A DNA stretch of 64,000 nt. It comes from Geodermatophilus telluris. Lineage in GTDB: Bacteria; Actinomycetota; Actinomycetes; Mycobacteriales; Geodermatophilaceae. Where the stretch lies: positions 372,001 to 436,000 of the forward strand of contig NZ_FMZF01000004.1 in assembly GCF_900102745.1 (NCBI RefSeq), written 5' to 3'. Positions 1 to 8,220 of this stretch are shown here, in pieces (positions within the stretch are counted from its first letter, which is position 1; each line of letters starts with the position of its first letter). Both the position numbers and the translations under genes were made by a program. Under the pieces are notes generated by a model. It made no database searches and had not been told where the DNA came from. It worked only from the letters and a program-made list of their open reading frames with translations.

Positions 1-461
1 GGGGTGAGCCCGACGACGACCTCGACCAGCCCGAAGGAGGCCCGCTCGGCGGCCACCAGCAGGTCGCAGGCCAGCGCGATCTCGAACGCCGCGGTGAGGG
101 TGAGCCCGTGCGCGGCGAAGACCGTGGGCACCGGGAGGTCCTCGACCGTCTGGGCGATGCGCAGCAGGCGGGCCCACAGCGCCGCACCGCGCTGCGCGGG
201 CTCGGGCCCCTCGGCGATCTCCCGGAAGCCGTGCACGTCGACCCCGCCGGAGACCACCTTCCCGCGGGCCTCGAGCAGCACCGCGCGGGCGCGGTCGGGC
301 CGGCCGGGCTCGGTCAGCGCCACCAGCTCGGCCACCACCTGCTCGAAGCCGGCGAACACCGGCTCGTCGAACAGGTTCAGCGGTGGCTTGTCCAGCACGA
401 CGACGGCGACGTCGCCGTCGCGCTCGAGCCGGACGGGGGCGGCGCCGGGTGCGTCGGTCAT
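1..461 (-). CDS. enoyl-CoA hydratase/isomerase family protein (3' end lies outside the window)
   Basis: This crotonase-fold protein runs off the left edge, and about 153 N-terminal residues are visible. The first oxyanion-hole segment reads SGGVDVHGF near residue 70, and an AHGLTLTAAFEIALACDLL segment follows near residue 118. The usual glycine cluster of the second oxyanion hole (AxGGGxEL) is replaced by TLTAAFE, so the exact reaction is uncertain and a divergent hydratase or isomerase is possible. I chose the ATG start; an in-frame GTG lies three codons upstream. The HIT gene follows upstream on the same strand after 37 bases, so the two may be cotranscribed. The family acts on acyl-CoA thioesters, typically in beta-oxidation. 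Confidence 0.8.
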   Translation of the reverse strand, partial: MTDAPGAAPVRLERDGDVAVVVLDKPPLNLFDEPVFAGFEQVVAELVALTEPGRPDRARAVLLEARGKVVSGGVDVHGFREIAEGPEPAQRGAALWARLLRIAQTVEDLPVPTVFAAHGLTLTAAFEIALACDLLVAAERASFGLVEVVVGLT

Positions 462-498
462 GCCGGTCACCCTGCCACGCGGGTTCAGCCGGGCGGGC

Positions 499-858
499 TC
501 AGCCGGGCGGCCAGGTCATCGGGCGGCCGCCGAGGACGTGCAGGTGCAGGTGGTGCACGGTCTGGCCGGCCTGCGGGCCGGTGTTGGCCACCAGCCGGTA
601 GCCCGGCTCGGCGCCGTCCCCGGTGACCAGCCCCTCCTGGACGGCGACCGCGTGCGCGGCGGCCACGACCTCGGCCAGCAGCTGCGGGTCGGCGCCCACG
701 AGCAGGCCCGCGGTGGCGTGGTGGTCCTTGGGGATGACCAGCACGTGGGTGGGGGCCTGCGGGTTGATGTCGCGGAAGGCCAGCGTCCGGTCGGTCTCGT
801 GCACGACGTCGGCCGGGATCTCGCCCGCGACCATGCGGCAGAACAGGCAGTCGCTCAC
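499..858 (-). CDS. HIT family (HINT-like) nucleotide-binding protein
   Basis: The protein has 119 residues, typical of the HINT/PKCI branch of the histidine triad superfamily, which hydrolyses purine nucleoside phosphoramidates. The N-terminal CLFC pair (residues 4-7) is the zinc-binding motif of this branch. The catalytic histidine triad is HLHLHVL near residues 103-109, preceded by NTGPQAGQTV. The GTG start was chosen because SDCLFCRMVAGEIP aligns with the family N-terminus; an upstream in-frame GTG would add 22 basic residues with no family support. In many actinobacteria a HIT gene lies beside rsmE and hrcA-dnaJ, as here. The physiological substrate is unknown. Confidence 0.9.
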   Translation of the reverse strand: MSDCLFCRMVAGEIPADVVHETDRTLAFRDINPQAPTHVLVIPKDHHATAGLLVGADPQLLAEVVAAAHAVAVQEGLVTGDGAEPGYRLVANTGPQAGQTVHHLHLHVLGGRPMTWPPG

Positions 859-937
859 GGCGCCGACCCTAGGAGGACCGGCCCGTGCCCACACCTCGCG
901 GACCCGGCCCGGGCGGCGTCCCACCGCACCGCAGCGC

Positions 938-969
938 GTCCCACCCGACCGCCCACCGTCGGGTGGGAC
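938..969 (-). terminator. stem-loop downstream of rsmE (distal of two)
   Basis: A perfect 12-bp stem (GTCCCACCCGAC / GTCGGGTGGGAC) encloses an 8-base loop. It lies between rsmE and the HIT gene, which point the same way, directly after a second hairpin. No T-tract follows, as is usual in high-GC actinobacteria. It is probably a terminator or 3' stabilising structure. Confidence 0.55.
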
Positions 970-970
970 A

Positions 971-999
971 CGCGATGATCAGGTCACCTGATCATCGCG
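971..999 (-). terminator. palindrome directly downstream of rsmE
   Basis: The arms CGCGATGATCAGGT and ACCTGATCATCGCG are exact complements around a single C. As RNA they would form about 12 bp with a 5-base loop. The element begins 11 bases after the rsmE stop. It is most likely the first half of a tandem terminator; a protein-binding palindrome is an alternative because the centre is AT-richer than its surroundings. Confidence 0.55.
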
Positions 1000-1009
1000 C
1001 GGCACCGCC

Positions 1010-1777
1010 CTACCGCCAGCGGGTGGCGACCGAGAGGGCGGCCAGCGCGGCGGCGCCCGCGGTCGAGGTCCGCAGCACCTCCGGGCCGAGTCGCACCACC
1101 TGGGCGCCGGCGGCCCGCAGCGCCACGACCTCGCCGTCGGTGAGCCCGCCTTCGGGTCCCACGACGACGGCGACCGTGCCGCTCGCGGGCACCTCGACGC
1201 GCGCCAGCGGACGGCGGGCCTGCTCGTGCAGCACCAGCGCGAGGTCGACGTCCTCCAGCTCGCCGCAGACCTGCCGGGTGGTCATCAGCTCCGCGACCTC
1301 CGGCACCCGCGGCCGCCGGGACTGCTTGCTCGCCGCCCGCGCCGCGGCCCGCCACCGGGCCAGGCCCTTCTCGACGCGGTCGTCCCGCCAGCGGGTCACG
1401 CAGCGCGAGGCCGCCCAGGGCACGATCCGGTCCACGCCGAGCTCGGTGGCCAGCTCCACGGCCAGCGGGCCGCGGTCGCCCTTGGGCAGCGCCTGCACCA
1501 GCCACAGCTCCGGCTCGGCGGGCGGCACCTCCAGCCGGGCGGCCACCTGCACCCGCAGGCCGGCCGGTCCGGCGTGGAGGACCGTGCCCTCGGCCACCGT
1601 GCCGCGGCCGTCGGCGACCCGCACCGGCTCGCCGGCGGCCAGCCGCAGCACCTCGACGGCGTGCCGGCCCTCGGCGCCCTCGACCAGCAGCTCCGGGGCG
1701 TCGGGCACCTCGTCGAGCAGGAACAGCGGGGCGCCGTCGAGGGCGGGCCGCGCGCCGCCGGCGGCCGGGTCGCTCAC
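1010..1777 (-). CDS. rsmE: 16S rRNA (uracil(1498)-N3)-methyltransferase
   Basis: The 255-residue SPOUT-class methyltransferase methylates N3 of U1498 in 16S rRNA using S-adenosylmethionine. The N-terminal PUA-like part contains [19 protein letters not shown]. The C-terminal knot carries the conserved [14 protein letters not shown] (about residues 200-213) and [17 protein letters not shown] (about 227-243), which bind the cofactor. The GTG start overlaps the dnaJ stop as GTGA, indicating translational coupling as third gene of hrcA-dnaJ-rsmE. The gene ends in TAG, relevant because this genome carries a UAG-reading selenocysteine tRNA. Confidence 0.95.
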   Translation of the reverse strand: MSDPAAGGARPALDGAPLFLLDEVPDAPELLVEGAEGRHAVEVLRLAAGEPVRVADGRGTVAEGTVLHAGPAGLRVQVAARLEVPPAEPELWLVQALPKGDRGPLAVELATELGVDRIVPWAASRCVTRWRDDRVEKGLARWRAAARAASKQSRRPRVPEVAELMTTRQVCGELEDVDLALVLHEQARRPLARVEVPASGTVAVVVGPEGGLTDGEVVALRAAGAQVVRLGPEVLRTSTAGAAALAALSVATRWR

Positions 1778-2922
1778 TTGAACGGGTTCCGCACCCGCGA
1801 GAACAGCCCGCCGTGCCCCTCGCCGGACGCCGACGCCGGCCGGTCCTCGCCGCGCAGCACGGCCAGCTCGCGCAGCAGCTTCTCCTGCTCGGCGTCGAGC
1901 CGCGTCGGCGTCTGGACGTCGACGTGCACCAGCAGGTTGCCGCGGCCGGTGGCCCGCAGCCGCGGCGCGCCCTGCCCACGCAGGGTGAGCACGGTGCCCG
2001 GCTGGGTGCCGGGGCGCACGTCGACGTCGGTCTCCCCGCCGTCGAGCAGGGTCAGCGGCAGGGTGGTGCCCAGCGCCGCGGCCGTCATCGGCAGCGTCAC
2101 GTGGCAGTGCAGGTCCTCGCCGTCGCGGCGGAACACCTCGTGCGGGCGCTCGCGGATCTCCACGTACAGGTCGCCGGCCGGGCCGCCGCCGGGACCGACC
2201 TCGCCGCGGCCGGTGAGCCGGATCCGCATGCCGTCCTCGACGCCGGCGGGCACCTTGACCGGGATGGTCCGGCGGGCGCGCACGCGGCCCTCGCTGCCGC
2301 ACTCGGGGCAGGGCTCGGGTATGACCTGGCCGGTGCCGGCGCAGGTCGGGCAGGGCCGGGTGGACACGACCTGGCCGAGGAACGAGCGCTGCACGCTCTG
2401 CACCTCGCCGCGGCCGGAGCAGGTGGTGCAGGTGACCGGGTGGGTGCCCGGCGCCGTGCCCGCGCCGGTGCAGGTGCCGCAGAGGACCGCGGTGTCGACG
2501 GTGATCTCCTCGGTGGTGCCGAAGACCGTCTGCTCGAGGTCGAGCTCGATGCGGATCAGCGCGTCGTCGCCCTCGCGCACGCGGCTGCGGGGCCCGCGGG
2601 CGCCCATCCCGGCGGCGCCGCCGAAGAAGGCGTCCATGATGTCGCCGAGCCCGCCGAAGCCGGCCTGCCCGAACGGCGATCCCCCGCCGCCGGCGCCGGG
2701 ACCGGTGTCGAACGGGTCGCCGCCCAGGTCGACGATGCGGCGCTTGTCGGGGTCGGTCAGCGCCTGGTAGGCGCGGCTGACCTCCTGGAAGCGCTCCTTG
2801 GCCTCCGGGTCGGGGTTGACGTCGGGGTGCAGGTCGCGCGCCAGCCGCCGGTAGGCCTTCTTGATGTCGGCGTCGGACGCGCCCCGGGACAGCCCGAGGA
2901 CGCCGTAGTAGTCGGTTGCCAT
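1774..2922 (-). CDS. dnaJ: DnaJ co-chaperone (DnaJ2 type)
   Basis: The 382-residue type I J-protein stimulates DnaK ATPase activity and delivers unfolded clients. The J domain (residues 1-70) has the HPD tripeptide (LHPDVNPD). A Gly/Phe-rich linker follows. Four zinc-finger repeats of the CxxCxGxG type occur between about 147 and 210: [24 protein letters not shown] and CPECGSEG. The third position of the last repeat deviates. The C-terminal client-binding domain contains [14 protein letters not shown]. The gene follows hrcA by 14 bases. This HrcA-linked copy is usually called DnaJ2 in actinobacteria, where a second dnaJ lies with dnaK-grpE. Confidence 0.96.
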   Translation of the reverse strand: MATDYYGVLGLSRGASDADIKKAYRRLARDLHPDVNPDPEAKERFQEVSRAYQALTDPDKRRIVDLGGDPFDTGPGAGGGGSPFGQAGFGGLGDIMDAFFGGAAGMGARGPRSRVREGDDALIRIELDLEQTVFGTTEEITVDTAVLCGTCTGAGTAPGTHPVTCTTCSGRGEVQSVQRSFLGQVVSTRPCPTCAGTGQVIPEPCPECGSEGRVRARRTIPVKVPAGVEDGMRIRLTGRGEVGPGGGPAGDLYVEIRERPHEVFRRDGEDLHCHVTLPMTAAALGTTLPLTLLDGGETDVDVRPGTQPGTVLTLRGQGAPRLRATGRGNLLVHVDVQTPTRLDAEQEKLLRELAVLRGEDRPASASGEGHGGLFSRVRNPFK

Positions 2923-2936
2923 CTGTCTTCGAGACC

Positions 2937-3959
2937 TCAGCTCTCGGCCAGCAGCTGGCCGACGTAACGGGCCACGGCGCGGACCGCGGCCATGTTGCCC
3001 GGGTAGTCCATGCGGGTGGGGCCGACGATGCCCAGGCCCCCGAGGGCCCGGTCCCCGGTGCCGTACCCCACGGAGACGACCGATGCACCGGTGAGCGCCT
3101 CGTGCGCGTTCTCCTCGCCGATGCGCACCAGCACGGCGCCGCCGGTGTCGACCTCGCTGATCAGCTTGAGGACGACGACCTGCTCCTCCAGCGCCTCCAG
3201 CAGCGGGCGCAGGCTGCCCGGGAAGTCCAGGGCGGTGCGGGCGAGGTTCGCCGTCCCGCCGATGACCAGCCGGTCCTCCCCCGGCTCGACGAGCGTCTCG
3301 ACCAGCGTGGCGCTCACCGCGGCGACCAGCGCGCGCAGGTGCGGCGGCGCGGTGTCGACCAGGTCGGGCACCTTGCCGCCCGCGTCGCCCAGCCGGGCGC
3401 CGGCGAAGGCCGAGTTGAGCAGCGCGCGCAGCTCGGCGACGTCGTCCTGCGCGATGTCGACCGGGCACTCCACGACCCGCTGCTCGACCCGTCCGGTGTC
3501 GGTGATGAGCACCAGCAGCAGCCGGGAGGCGGTCAGCTGGACCACCTCGAGGTGGCGCACGGCGCTGCGCGACAGCGTCGGGTACTGGACGACGGCGACC
3601 TGGTGGGTCAGCTGCGCCAGCAGCCGCACCGTGCGGCCGAGGACGTCGTGCAGGTCGACCGCGCCGTCGAGGAAGCGCTCGATCGCCCGGCGCTCGGCGA
3701 CCGACAGCGGCTTGACCGCCGAGAGCCGGTCGACGAAGAGGCGGTAGCCCTTGTCGGTGGGCACCCGGCCGGCGCTGGTGTGCGGCTGGGTGATGTAGCC
3801 CTGCTCCTCGAGGACCGCCATGTCGTTGCGGATCGTGGCCGGCGAGACGCCGAGGTCGTGCCGCTCGGCGAGGGCCTTGCTGCCCACCGGGTCGTTGGTG
3901 GAGACGTAGTCCTGGACGATGGCCCGCAGGACCTGCAGGCGGCGTTCGTCGTGCGCCAC
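2937..3959 (-). CDS. hrcA: heat-inducible transcription repressor HrcA
   Basis: The 340-residue repressor binds CIRCE operators and needs the GroE chaperonin to stay folded, so it releases heat-shock genes when chaperonin is busy. The N-terminal winged helix spans about residues 1-75 ([20 protein letters not shown], then [14 protein letters not shown]). The C-terminal part carries GGTANLA and the family ending [17 protein letters not shown]. The GTG start was chosen because it lies about 5 bases after a strong GGAGGTG ribosome-binding site and gives [15 protein letters not shown], the family N-terminus. A perfect CIRCE element upstream implies autoregulation of hrcA-dnaJ-rsmE. Confidence 0.96.
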   Translation of the reverse strand: MAHDERRLQVLRAIVQDYVSTNDPVGSKALAERHDLGVSPATIRNDMAVLEEQGYITQPHTSAGRVPTDKGYRLFVDRLSAVKPLSVAERRAIERFLDGAVDLHDVLGRTVRLLAQLTHQVAVVQYPTLSRSAVRHLEVVQLTASRLLLVLITDTGRVEQRVVECPVDIAQDDVAELRALLNSAFAGARLGDAGGKVPDLVDTAPPHLRALVAAVSATLVETLVEPGEDRLVIGGTANLARTALDFPGSLRPLLEALEEQVVVLKLISEVDTGGAVLVRIGEENAHEALTGASVVSVGYGTGDRALGGLGIVGPTRMDYPGNMAAVRAVARYVGQLLAES

Positions 3960-4041
3960 GGTGACACCTCCCCGTACCGGTCGACGGGCCCGTGCGGGCG
4001 GCTCCGGGAGACGCGGCCTGCGCGCACCGGGCTCCACCGGT

Positions 4042-4074
4042 GGGCTGGCACTCGCACGGACCGAGTGCCAGCCC
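4042..4074 (-). promoter_or_regulatory. CIRCE operator of hrcA-dnaJ-rsmE
   Basis: CTGGCACTC, nine bases, GAGTGCCAG match the CIRCE consensus TTAGCACTC-N9-GAGTGCTAA, with the outer positions changed in a compensated way. The symmetry extends three further G:C pairs on each side, giving two perfect 12-base arms. It lies 83 bases upstream of the hrcA start. HrcA repression of its own operon follows from family knowledge. Confidence 0.95.
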
Positions 4075-4215
4075 AGCATACGACCGGGCGGCGCGTCCGT
4101 CGCGCACCCGGACGCACGCCACACCCGCGGGGGGCGGGCGCGGGCCCCCGGGGCGTGGCTAGGCTGGCGGACGGACGGTGCCGGAACGGGGCGGGTCAGG
4201 ACGGAGGTCGGGTCC

Positions 4216-4542
4216 CTGGTCTTCAAAGCGGTGCGCGACGGGCGTCCCTATCCCGAGCACGGCCTGGCCACCAAGGACTGGGCGATGATCCCGCCCCGGC
4301 AGATCCGGCTCGACACGCTGGTGACCACCAAGCGCGAGCTGGCCCTGGACACCCTGCTGGCCGACGACTCGACCTTCTACGGCGACCTGTTCCCGCACGC
4401 CGTCCAGTGGCACGGCGAGCTCTACCTCGAGGACGGCCTGCACCGGGCGCTGCGCGCGGCGCTGCAGCAGCGCACCGTCATCCACGTGCGGGTCCTCGAC
4501 CTCGACGCGCTCATGCCCACCGACCCCGGCCGGGTGCGGTGA
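4216..4542 (+). CDS. conserved actinobacterial small protein (VapB-like annotation in some relatives), CTG start
   Basis: The 108-residue protein begins (M)[15 protein letters not shown]. Its C-terminal half contains [34 protein letters not shown] recall this family as common in actinobacteria, starting MIFK or MVFK, and sometimes labelled a VapB-family antitoxin; no toxin gene is next to it. [13 protein letters not shown] resembles ParB/sulfiredoxin-like nucleotide-binding loops, but I would not assign a function. No ATG or GTG is in frame near the family start. CTG lies exactly where the family methionine falls, with GGAGGT 7 bases upstream. The stop overlaps the next gene's GTG. Confidence 0.8.
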   Translation: MVFKAVRDGRPYPEHGLATKDWAMIPPRQIRLDTLVTTKRELALDTLLADDSTFYGDLFPHAVQWHGELYLEDGLHRALRAALQQRTVIHVRVLDLDALMPTDPGRVR

Positions 4543-5006
4543 GGGAGCAGCTCCTCGACGGCGGGGTGCTGCTGCGCCGCGCCCGCGCCGAGGACGTCCC
4601 GGCGATCGTCGCGCTGCTGACCGCCGACGTCCTGGGCGCCGGCCGGGAGACCGCCGACCCCGCCCCCTACGCGGCGGCGTTCGCCGCGGTGGACGCCGAC
4701 CCCGCCCACCTGCTCGTCGTCGCCGAGGACGGCGGCACCGTCGTCGGCACGCTGCAGCTCACCTTCCTCCCTGGGCTCTCCCGCGGCGGCGCGCTGCGGG
4801 CGCACGTCGAGGGGGTGCGGGTGGCCGCGGCGCGCCGCGGGCGCGGGCTGGGCCGGGCGATGCTGCGGTGGTGCGCCGAGGAGGCCCGCCGCCGCGGCGC
4901 GACGCTGGTGCAGCTCACCACCGACAAGCGCCGCACCGACGCCCACCGCTTCTACGCGGGTCTCGGCTACGTCGCCTCCCACGAGGGCTTCAAGCTCGAG
5001 CTGTAG
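4539..5006 (+). CDS. GNAT family N-acetyltransferase
   Basis: The 155-residue protein has the acetyl-CoA-binding signature RRGRGLGRAMLRWC (about residues 95-108, the R/QxxGxG/A loop) and a C-terminal TDAHRFYAGLGYVASHEGFKLEL, typical of the GNAT fold. It transfers an acetyl group from acetyl-CoA to an unknown amine. Its GTG start overlaps the TGA of the preceding gene, so the two are translationally coupled. It ends in TAG and overlaps the convergent reductase gene by 17 bases at the 3' ends. Confidence 0.9.
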   Translation: MREQLLDGGVLLRRARAEDVPAIVALLTADVLGAGRETADPAPYAAAFAAVDADPAHLLVVAEDGGTVVGTLQLTFLPGLSRGGALRAHVEGVRVAAARRGRGLGRAMLRWCAEEARRRGATLVQLTTDKRRTDAHRFYAGLGYVASHEGFKLEL

Positions 5007-5613
5007 AGCCCTCGGGGGCGCCGAGCGGCGGGTGCTCGAGCACGCGGGGCCGGTACTCGACCAGCAGGATGCGGCCGTCGAAGGTGCGCTGCTCGGTCAT
5101 CTCCAGGGCGACGTCGGGGTAGCCGTCGTAGACGCGTTCCTCGCCCGTGGCCCCGGTGATCACCGGGAACACCCCGACCCGGAAGCGGTCGACGAGTCCG
5201 GCTCGCAGCAGGGACCGGCACAGGCTGAGGCTGCCGATCGTGCTGAGGAGCCCCGAGCCGGTCGACTTCAGGGCGCGGACGGCCTCGACGGCGTCGCCGC
5301 GGACGAGCGTGCAGTTGGCCCACGTCAGCGGCTCTTCGAGGGAGGCGGAGAACACCACCTTGGGCGCTCGCGTGAGCTCGTCGACGGATGCCTCCTCCTC
5401 GGGCCTGAACCCGTCCTGGCCGCTCGGGACCTCGCCGGCGGCGAAGCCCGACATCAGGCGGTAGGTGTTCGCTCCCATCAGGTAGGTGACCTCGGGCTGC
5501 TCGCCGAGCCAGGCGAGGTACTCCGGGCCCTCGAGACCCCAGAAGCCGGGCCAGCCCTCTCCCGAGGCGTAGCCGTCGAGGGAGGTGATGACGTCGACGA
5601 GCAGCTCCGACAT
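4990..5613 (-). CDS. dihydrofolate reductase family protein (RibD C-terminal domain)
   Basis: The 207-residue protein opens with LLVDVITSLDGYASGEG, the N-terminal strand of the RibD_C/DHFR-like fold. It continues with YLMGANTYRLM, KVVFSASLEEPLTW, STIGSLSLCRSLLRAGLVDRF and FPVITGATGEERVYDG, all standard landmarks of YyaP/YwjB-like NADPH reductases. The substrate is unknown; the group is distinct from folate-pathway DHFR. The ATG start follows a GGAGAGG ribosome-binding site. Four tandem 16-bp repeats lie immediately upstream, so this promoter region is unusual. Confidence 0.88.
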   Translation of the reverse strand: MSELLVDVITSLDGYASGEGWPGFWGLEGPEYLAWLGEQPEVTYLMGANTYRLMSGFAAGEVPSGQDGFRPEEEASVDELTRAPKVVFSASLEEPLTWANCTLVRGDAVEAVRALKSTGSGLLSTIGSLSLCRSLLRAGLVDRFRVGVFPVITGATGEERVYDGYPDVALEMTEQRTFDGRILLVEYRPRVLEHPPLGAPEGSTARA

Positions 5614-5630
5614 GGCGGTGTCCTCTCCGC

Positions 5631-5694
5631 GGGTGGCACGAGCCCCGGGTGGCACGAGCCCCGGGTGTCACGAGCCTCGGGTGTCACGAGCTCG
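5631..5694. repeat. four tandem 16-bp repeats upstream of the reductase gene
   Basis: Four head-to-tail 16-base units begin GGGTGGCACGAG or GGGTGTCACGAG. The first two units are identical and the last two differ by a few bases. They lie 18-81 bases upstream of the reductase start, between it and the response-regulator stop. Periodic spacing of about 1.5 helical turns could suit regulator binding; replication slippage is the simpler origin. Confidence 0.7.
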
Positions 5695-5744
5695 GACCCG
5701 CCGGGAGCTCGGAACTCACCGGAGCGGCGCGCGGCGTCCCGCGG

Positions 5745-6350
5745 CTACAGCCAGCCCTTGTCGGCGGCGACGCGGGCGGCCTCGACGCGGGTGCGCGCCC
5801 CGGTCTTGCCGATCGCCGAGGACAGGTAGTTGCGCACCGTGCCCTCCGACAGGAACAGCCGGCGGGCGATGTCGGCGACGGTGGCGCCGTCGGCGGCCTC
5901 GCGCAGCACGTCGGCCTCGCGCGTCGACAGCGGGGTGGCCCCGAGGGCGAGCGCTGCGGCCGCGAGGTCCCGGTCGATCACCCGCTCGCCGGCGACGACG
6001 GCGCGGATGGCCCTCGCCAGCTCGGCGACCGGCGCGTCCTTGACCAGGAACCCGGCGGCGCCGACCTCCATGGCCCGCCGCAGGAACCCGGGCCGGCCGA
6101 AGGTGGTGAGCACGACGGCGCGCACCGCGGGCAGCTCGGCGGCCAGCTCCCGCGCGGCCTCGATGCCGTCGCGGCCGGGCATCTCGATGTCGAGCAGCGC
6201 GACGTCCGGCCCGTGCTCGCGGGCGGCGGCCAGCACCTCGTCGCCGCGGCCGACCTCGGCGACGACGGTGACGTCGTCCTCGAGCTCCAGCAGCGCCCGC
6301 AGCGCGCCGCGGACCATCGACTGGTCCTCGGCGATCAGGACGCGGATCAC
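5745..6350 (-). CDS. NarL/LuxR-family DNA-binding response regulator
   Basis: The 201-residue protein has a receiver domain (VIRVLIAEDQSMVRG, phospho-acceptor Asp in VALLDIEMPGRDG near residue 54, conserved Lys in FLVKDAP) and a C-terminal LuxR-type helix-turn-helix (LSTREADVLREAADGATVADIARRLFLSEGTVRNYLSSA). Its GTG start overlaps the kinase stop as GTGA, so kinase and regulator are coupled. The neighbouring ABC-2 exporter cassette is a likely target, as in DesK/DesR- and LiaRS-like systems. A TGAC-N4-GTCA palindrome upstream of that cassette is a candidate binding site. The gene ends in TAG. Confidence 0.94.
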   Translation of the reverse strand: MIRVLIAEDQSMVRGALRALLELEDDVTVVAEVGRGDEVLAAAREHGPDVALLDIEMPGRDGIEAARELAAELPAVRAVVLTTFGRPGFLRRAMEVGAAGFLVKDAPVAELARAIRAVVAGERVIDRDLAAAALALGATPLSTREADVLREAADGATVADIARRLFLSEGTVRNYLSSAIGKTGARTRVEAARVAADKGWL

Positions 6351-7459
6351 CGGGCCGCGCCCGCCGTCACCGGCGCCAGCGGCAGCACGGCGCGCAGTTC
6401 GTAGCCGCCGTCGCGCCCCGCGCCGCCGGTCAGCGCGCCGCCCAGCGCCCCGACCCGCTCGGCCAGCCCGGTGAGCCCCGAGCCGGGCCCGGCGTCGTCG
6501 GCGGGGCCGGATCCGTCGTCGGTGACGGTGAGCACCGCCTCGGCGCCGTCGTCGGTGAGGGTGACGGTCACCGCGCGGGCGCCGCTGTGCCGCAGCACGT
6601 TGGTCGTCGCCTCGCGGACCACCCAGCCCAGCGCGGCGTCGACCGGCCCCGGCAGCTCCGGCACCCGCGGCGGCAGCCGGACGGCGATGCCGGCGCCCGA
6701 CAGCGCCGAACGGGCCTCGGCCAGCGCCTGGGCGCAGCTCACCTGCCGGTAGCCGCTGACGGCGTCGCGCACCTCGGCCAGCGCGCGGCGGGCGGCGGCC
6801 TCGACGTCGGCCATCTCGGTGCGCGCCCGGGCGGGGTCGACCTCGGCCAGCCGCCCGGCCAGCTCGCTCTTGAGCGCGATGAGCGACAGGCTGTGGCCGA
6901 GCAGGTCGTGCAGGTCGCGGGCGAAGCGCAGCCGCTCCTCGGCGACGGCGTGGCGGGCCAGCTCCTCGCGCGCCTCGGCGAGCTCGGCGTTGACCGAGAC
7001 CAGGTGCCGGGTGCCGCGCAGCGCGAACGCGGTCAGCAGGCACAGCACCGGCAGGACGACCAGCCCGGGCTCGCCGCCGAGGACCACCACCCCGGCGCAG
7101 ACCAGCGCGGCCGCGAGGACCGCCGGCCACGTCCAGCGGGTGGGCAGCGCCGCCGCCGAGGCCGCCGACACGTAGATCAGCAGGCCCGCCCAGGACGGTC
7201 CCAGCCACACGGCCAGCCCGGTGCCCAGCACCGCGACCACCGCCAGCCGCCCGAGGAGCGACCCCGACCAGCAGCGGTCGCCGAAGGCCCGCCGGAAGAC
7301 GTCGAGATAGACGCCGGTGAACACCAGCAGGCCGGCGCCGGCGACCAGCCGCACGGCGAGCGGCCGGTCGGTGGTGAGCAGGTCGGCGACCGGGAAGAAC
7401 TGGAACAGCAGCCAGGGCAGCGCCCAGCCGATGCGGTACCAGCGGGGGCGGGGGTCCAC
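6347..7459 (-). CDS. HisKA_3-type sensor histidine kinase
   Basis: The 370-residue kinase starts with about 150 residues of hydrophobic segments (four to five membrane helices, for example LAVRLVAGAGLLVFTGVYLDV) with little periplasmic loop, suggesting membrane or lipid sensing. The dimerisation domain contains the phospho-accepting His in ERLRFARDLHDLLGHSLSL. The ATPase domain has an N-box (VREATTNVLRHSGA) and G-boxes (VTDDGSG and GSGLTGLAERVGALGG). The GTG start was chosen because it precedes WYRIGWALPWLLFQ, the first membrane segment. It is cotranscribed with the response regulator and lies directly after the ABC-2 genes. Confidence 0.93.
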   Translation of the reverse strand: MDPRPRWYRIGWALPWLLFQFFPVADLLTTDRPLAVRLVAGAGLLVFTGVYLDVFRRAFGDRCWSGSLLGRLAVVAVLGTGLAVWLGPSWAGLLIYVSAASAAALPTRWTWPAVLAAALVCAGVVVLGGEPGLVVLPVLCLLTAFALRGTRHLVSVNAELAEAREELARHAVAEERLRFARDLHDLLGHSLSLIALKSELAGRLAEVDPARARTEMADVEAAARRALAEVRDAVSGYRQVSCAQALAEARSALSGAGIAVRLPPRVPELPGPVDAALGWVVREATTNVLRHSGARAVTVTLTDDGAEAVLTVTDDGSGPADDAGPGSGLTGLAERVGALGGALTGGAGRDGGYELRAVLPLAPVTAGAAR

Positions 7460-7479
7460 GGCGCCCGACCGTAGCCCGG

Positions 7480-8220
7480 TCAGCCCGCGACGGCGGCGAG
7501 CGGACGGCGCCGCGCCACGAGCACCGCCAGGCCCCCGAAGACGGCGGCGAAGGCGACCAGGGCGCCGACCGCTGACGCCGACGGCAGCGCTCCCCCGGCG
7601 GCGGCCCGGCCGGCCTCCGCGTACCAGTACGACGGCAGTCCGTGCGCCACCGCGCGCAGGCCGGAGGGGAACAGCTCGACCGGCACCCACAGCCCGCCGA
7701 GGGCGGCCAGCACGGTGCCGACGATGCCGGTCGCGCCACCGGCGGCCTTCTGCTCCAGCGCCCAGCCCAGCAGCAGGCCCAGCGCCACGAACACCGCCGA
7801 CCCGAGCCACAGCACCCCGACCAGCCCGGCCCACTCGCCGGGCGCCAGCCGCACGCCGTTGACGAACCGGCCGGTCAGCGCGACGACGACCAGCGGCGGC
7901 AGGGTCAGCACCATCCCGACGGCGACGTCGACGGCGACCACCGACGTCTGCGGCACCGGGGTCACCCGCAGCTGGCGCAGCCAGCCCGAGGCGCGGTCGA
8001 AGGAGAGCCGCACGGTCGCGCCCAGGGTGGCGCCGATCGCGCCGTAGGCCATCATCGAGACCATCGTGCCCGCCGCCTGCTCGGGGCTGACGCCGCCCGG
8101 CGTCCCGGCGAAGACCCGGGTGAAGAACACGGTGAAGGCCGCCGGCAGCAGCACGGTGAAGAACAGGAACTGCCGGTTGCGGGCCACCCGGCGCAGCTGG
8201 AAGGCGAGCAGCGGGCTCAT
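7480..8220 (-). CDS. ABC-2 type transporter permease
   Basis: The 246-residue integral membrane protein has about six hydrophobic segments and the ABC-2 family pattern. A soluble N-terminal stretch (LLAFQLRRVARNRQFLFF) precedes the first helix, and the LPSYWYAEAGRAAAGG segment typical of the family lies near the C-terminus. It should form the membrane channel for the ATPase encoded just upstream, with the ATG overlapping the ATPase stop as ATGA. The kinase gene follows within 21 bases, so the ABC pair and the two-component system probably form one operon. The substrate is unknown; lipid or peptide export is usual for this arrangement. Confidence 0.9.
   Translation of the reverse strand: MSPLLAFQLRRVARNRQFLFFTVLLPAAFTVFFTRVFAGTPGGVSPEQAAGTMVSMMAYGAIGATLGATVRLSFDRASGWLRQLRVTPVPQTSVVAVDVAVGMVLTLPPLVVVALTGRFVNGVRLAPGEWAGLVGVLWLGSAVFVALGLLLGWALEQKAAGGATGIVGTVLAALGGLWVPVELFPSGLRAVAHGLPSYWYAEAGRAAAGGALPSASAVGALVAFAAVFGGLAVLVARRRPLAAVAG

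Noticed and set aside
4216..4542. Calling this small gene a VapB antitoxin of a toxin-antitoxin pair
   Set aside because: The neighbouring coupled gene is a GNAT acetyltransferase without evident toxin-type features, and no PIN-domain toxin is nearby; the family label alone is weak.
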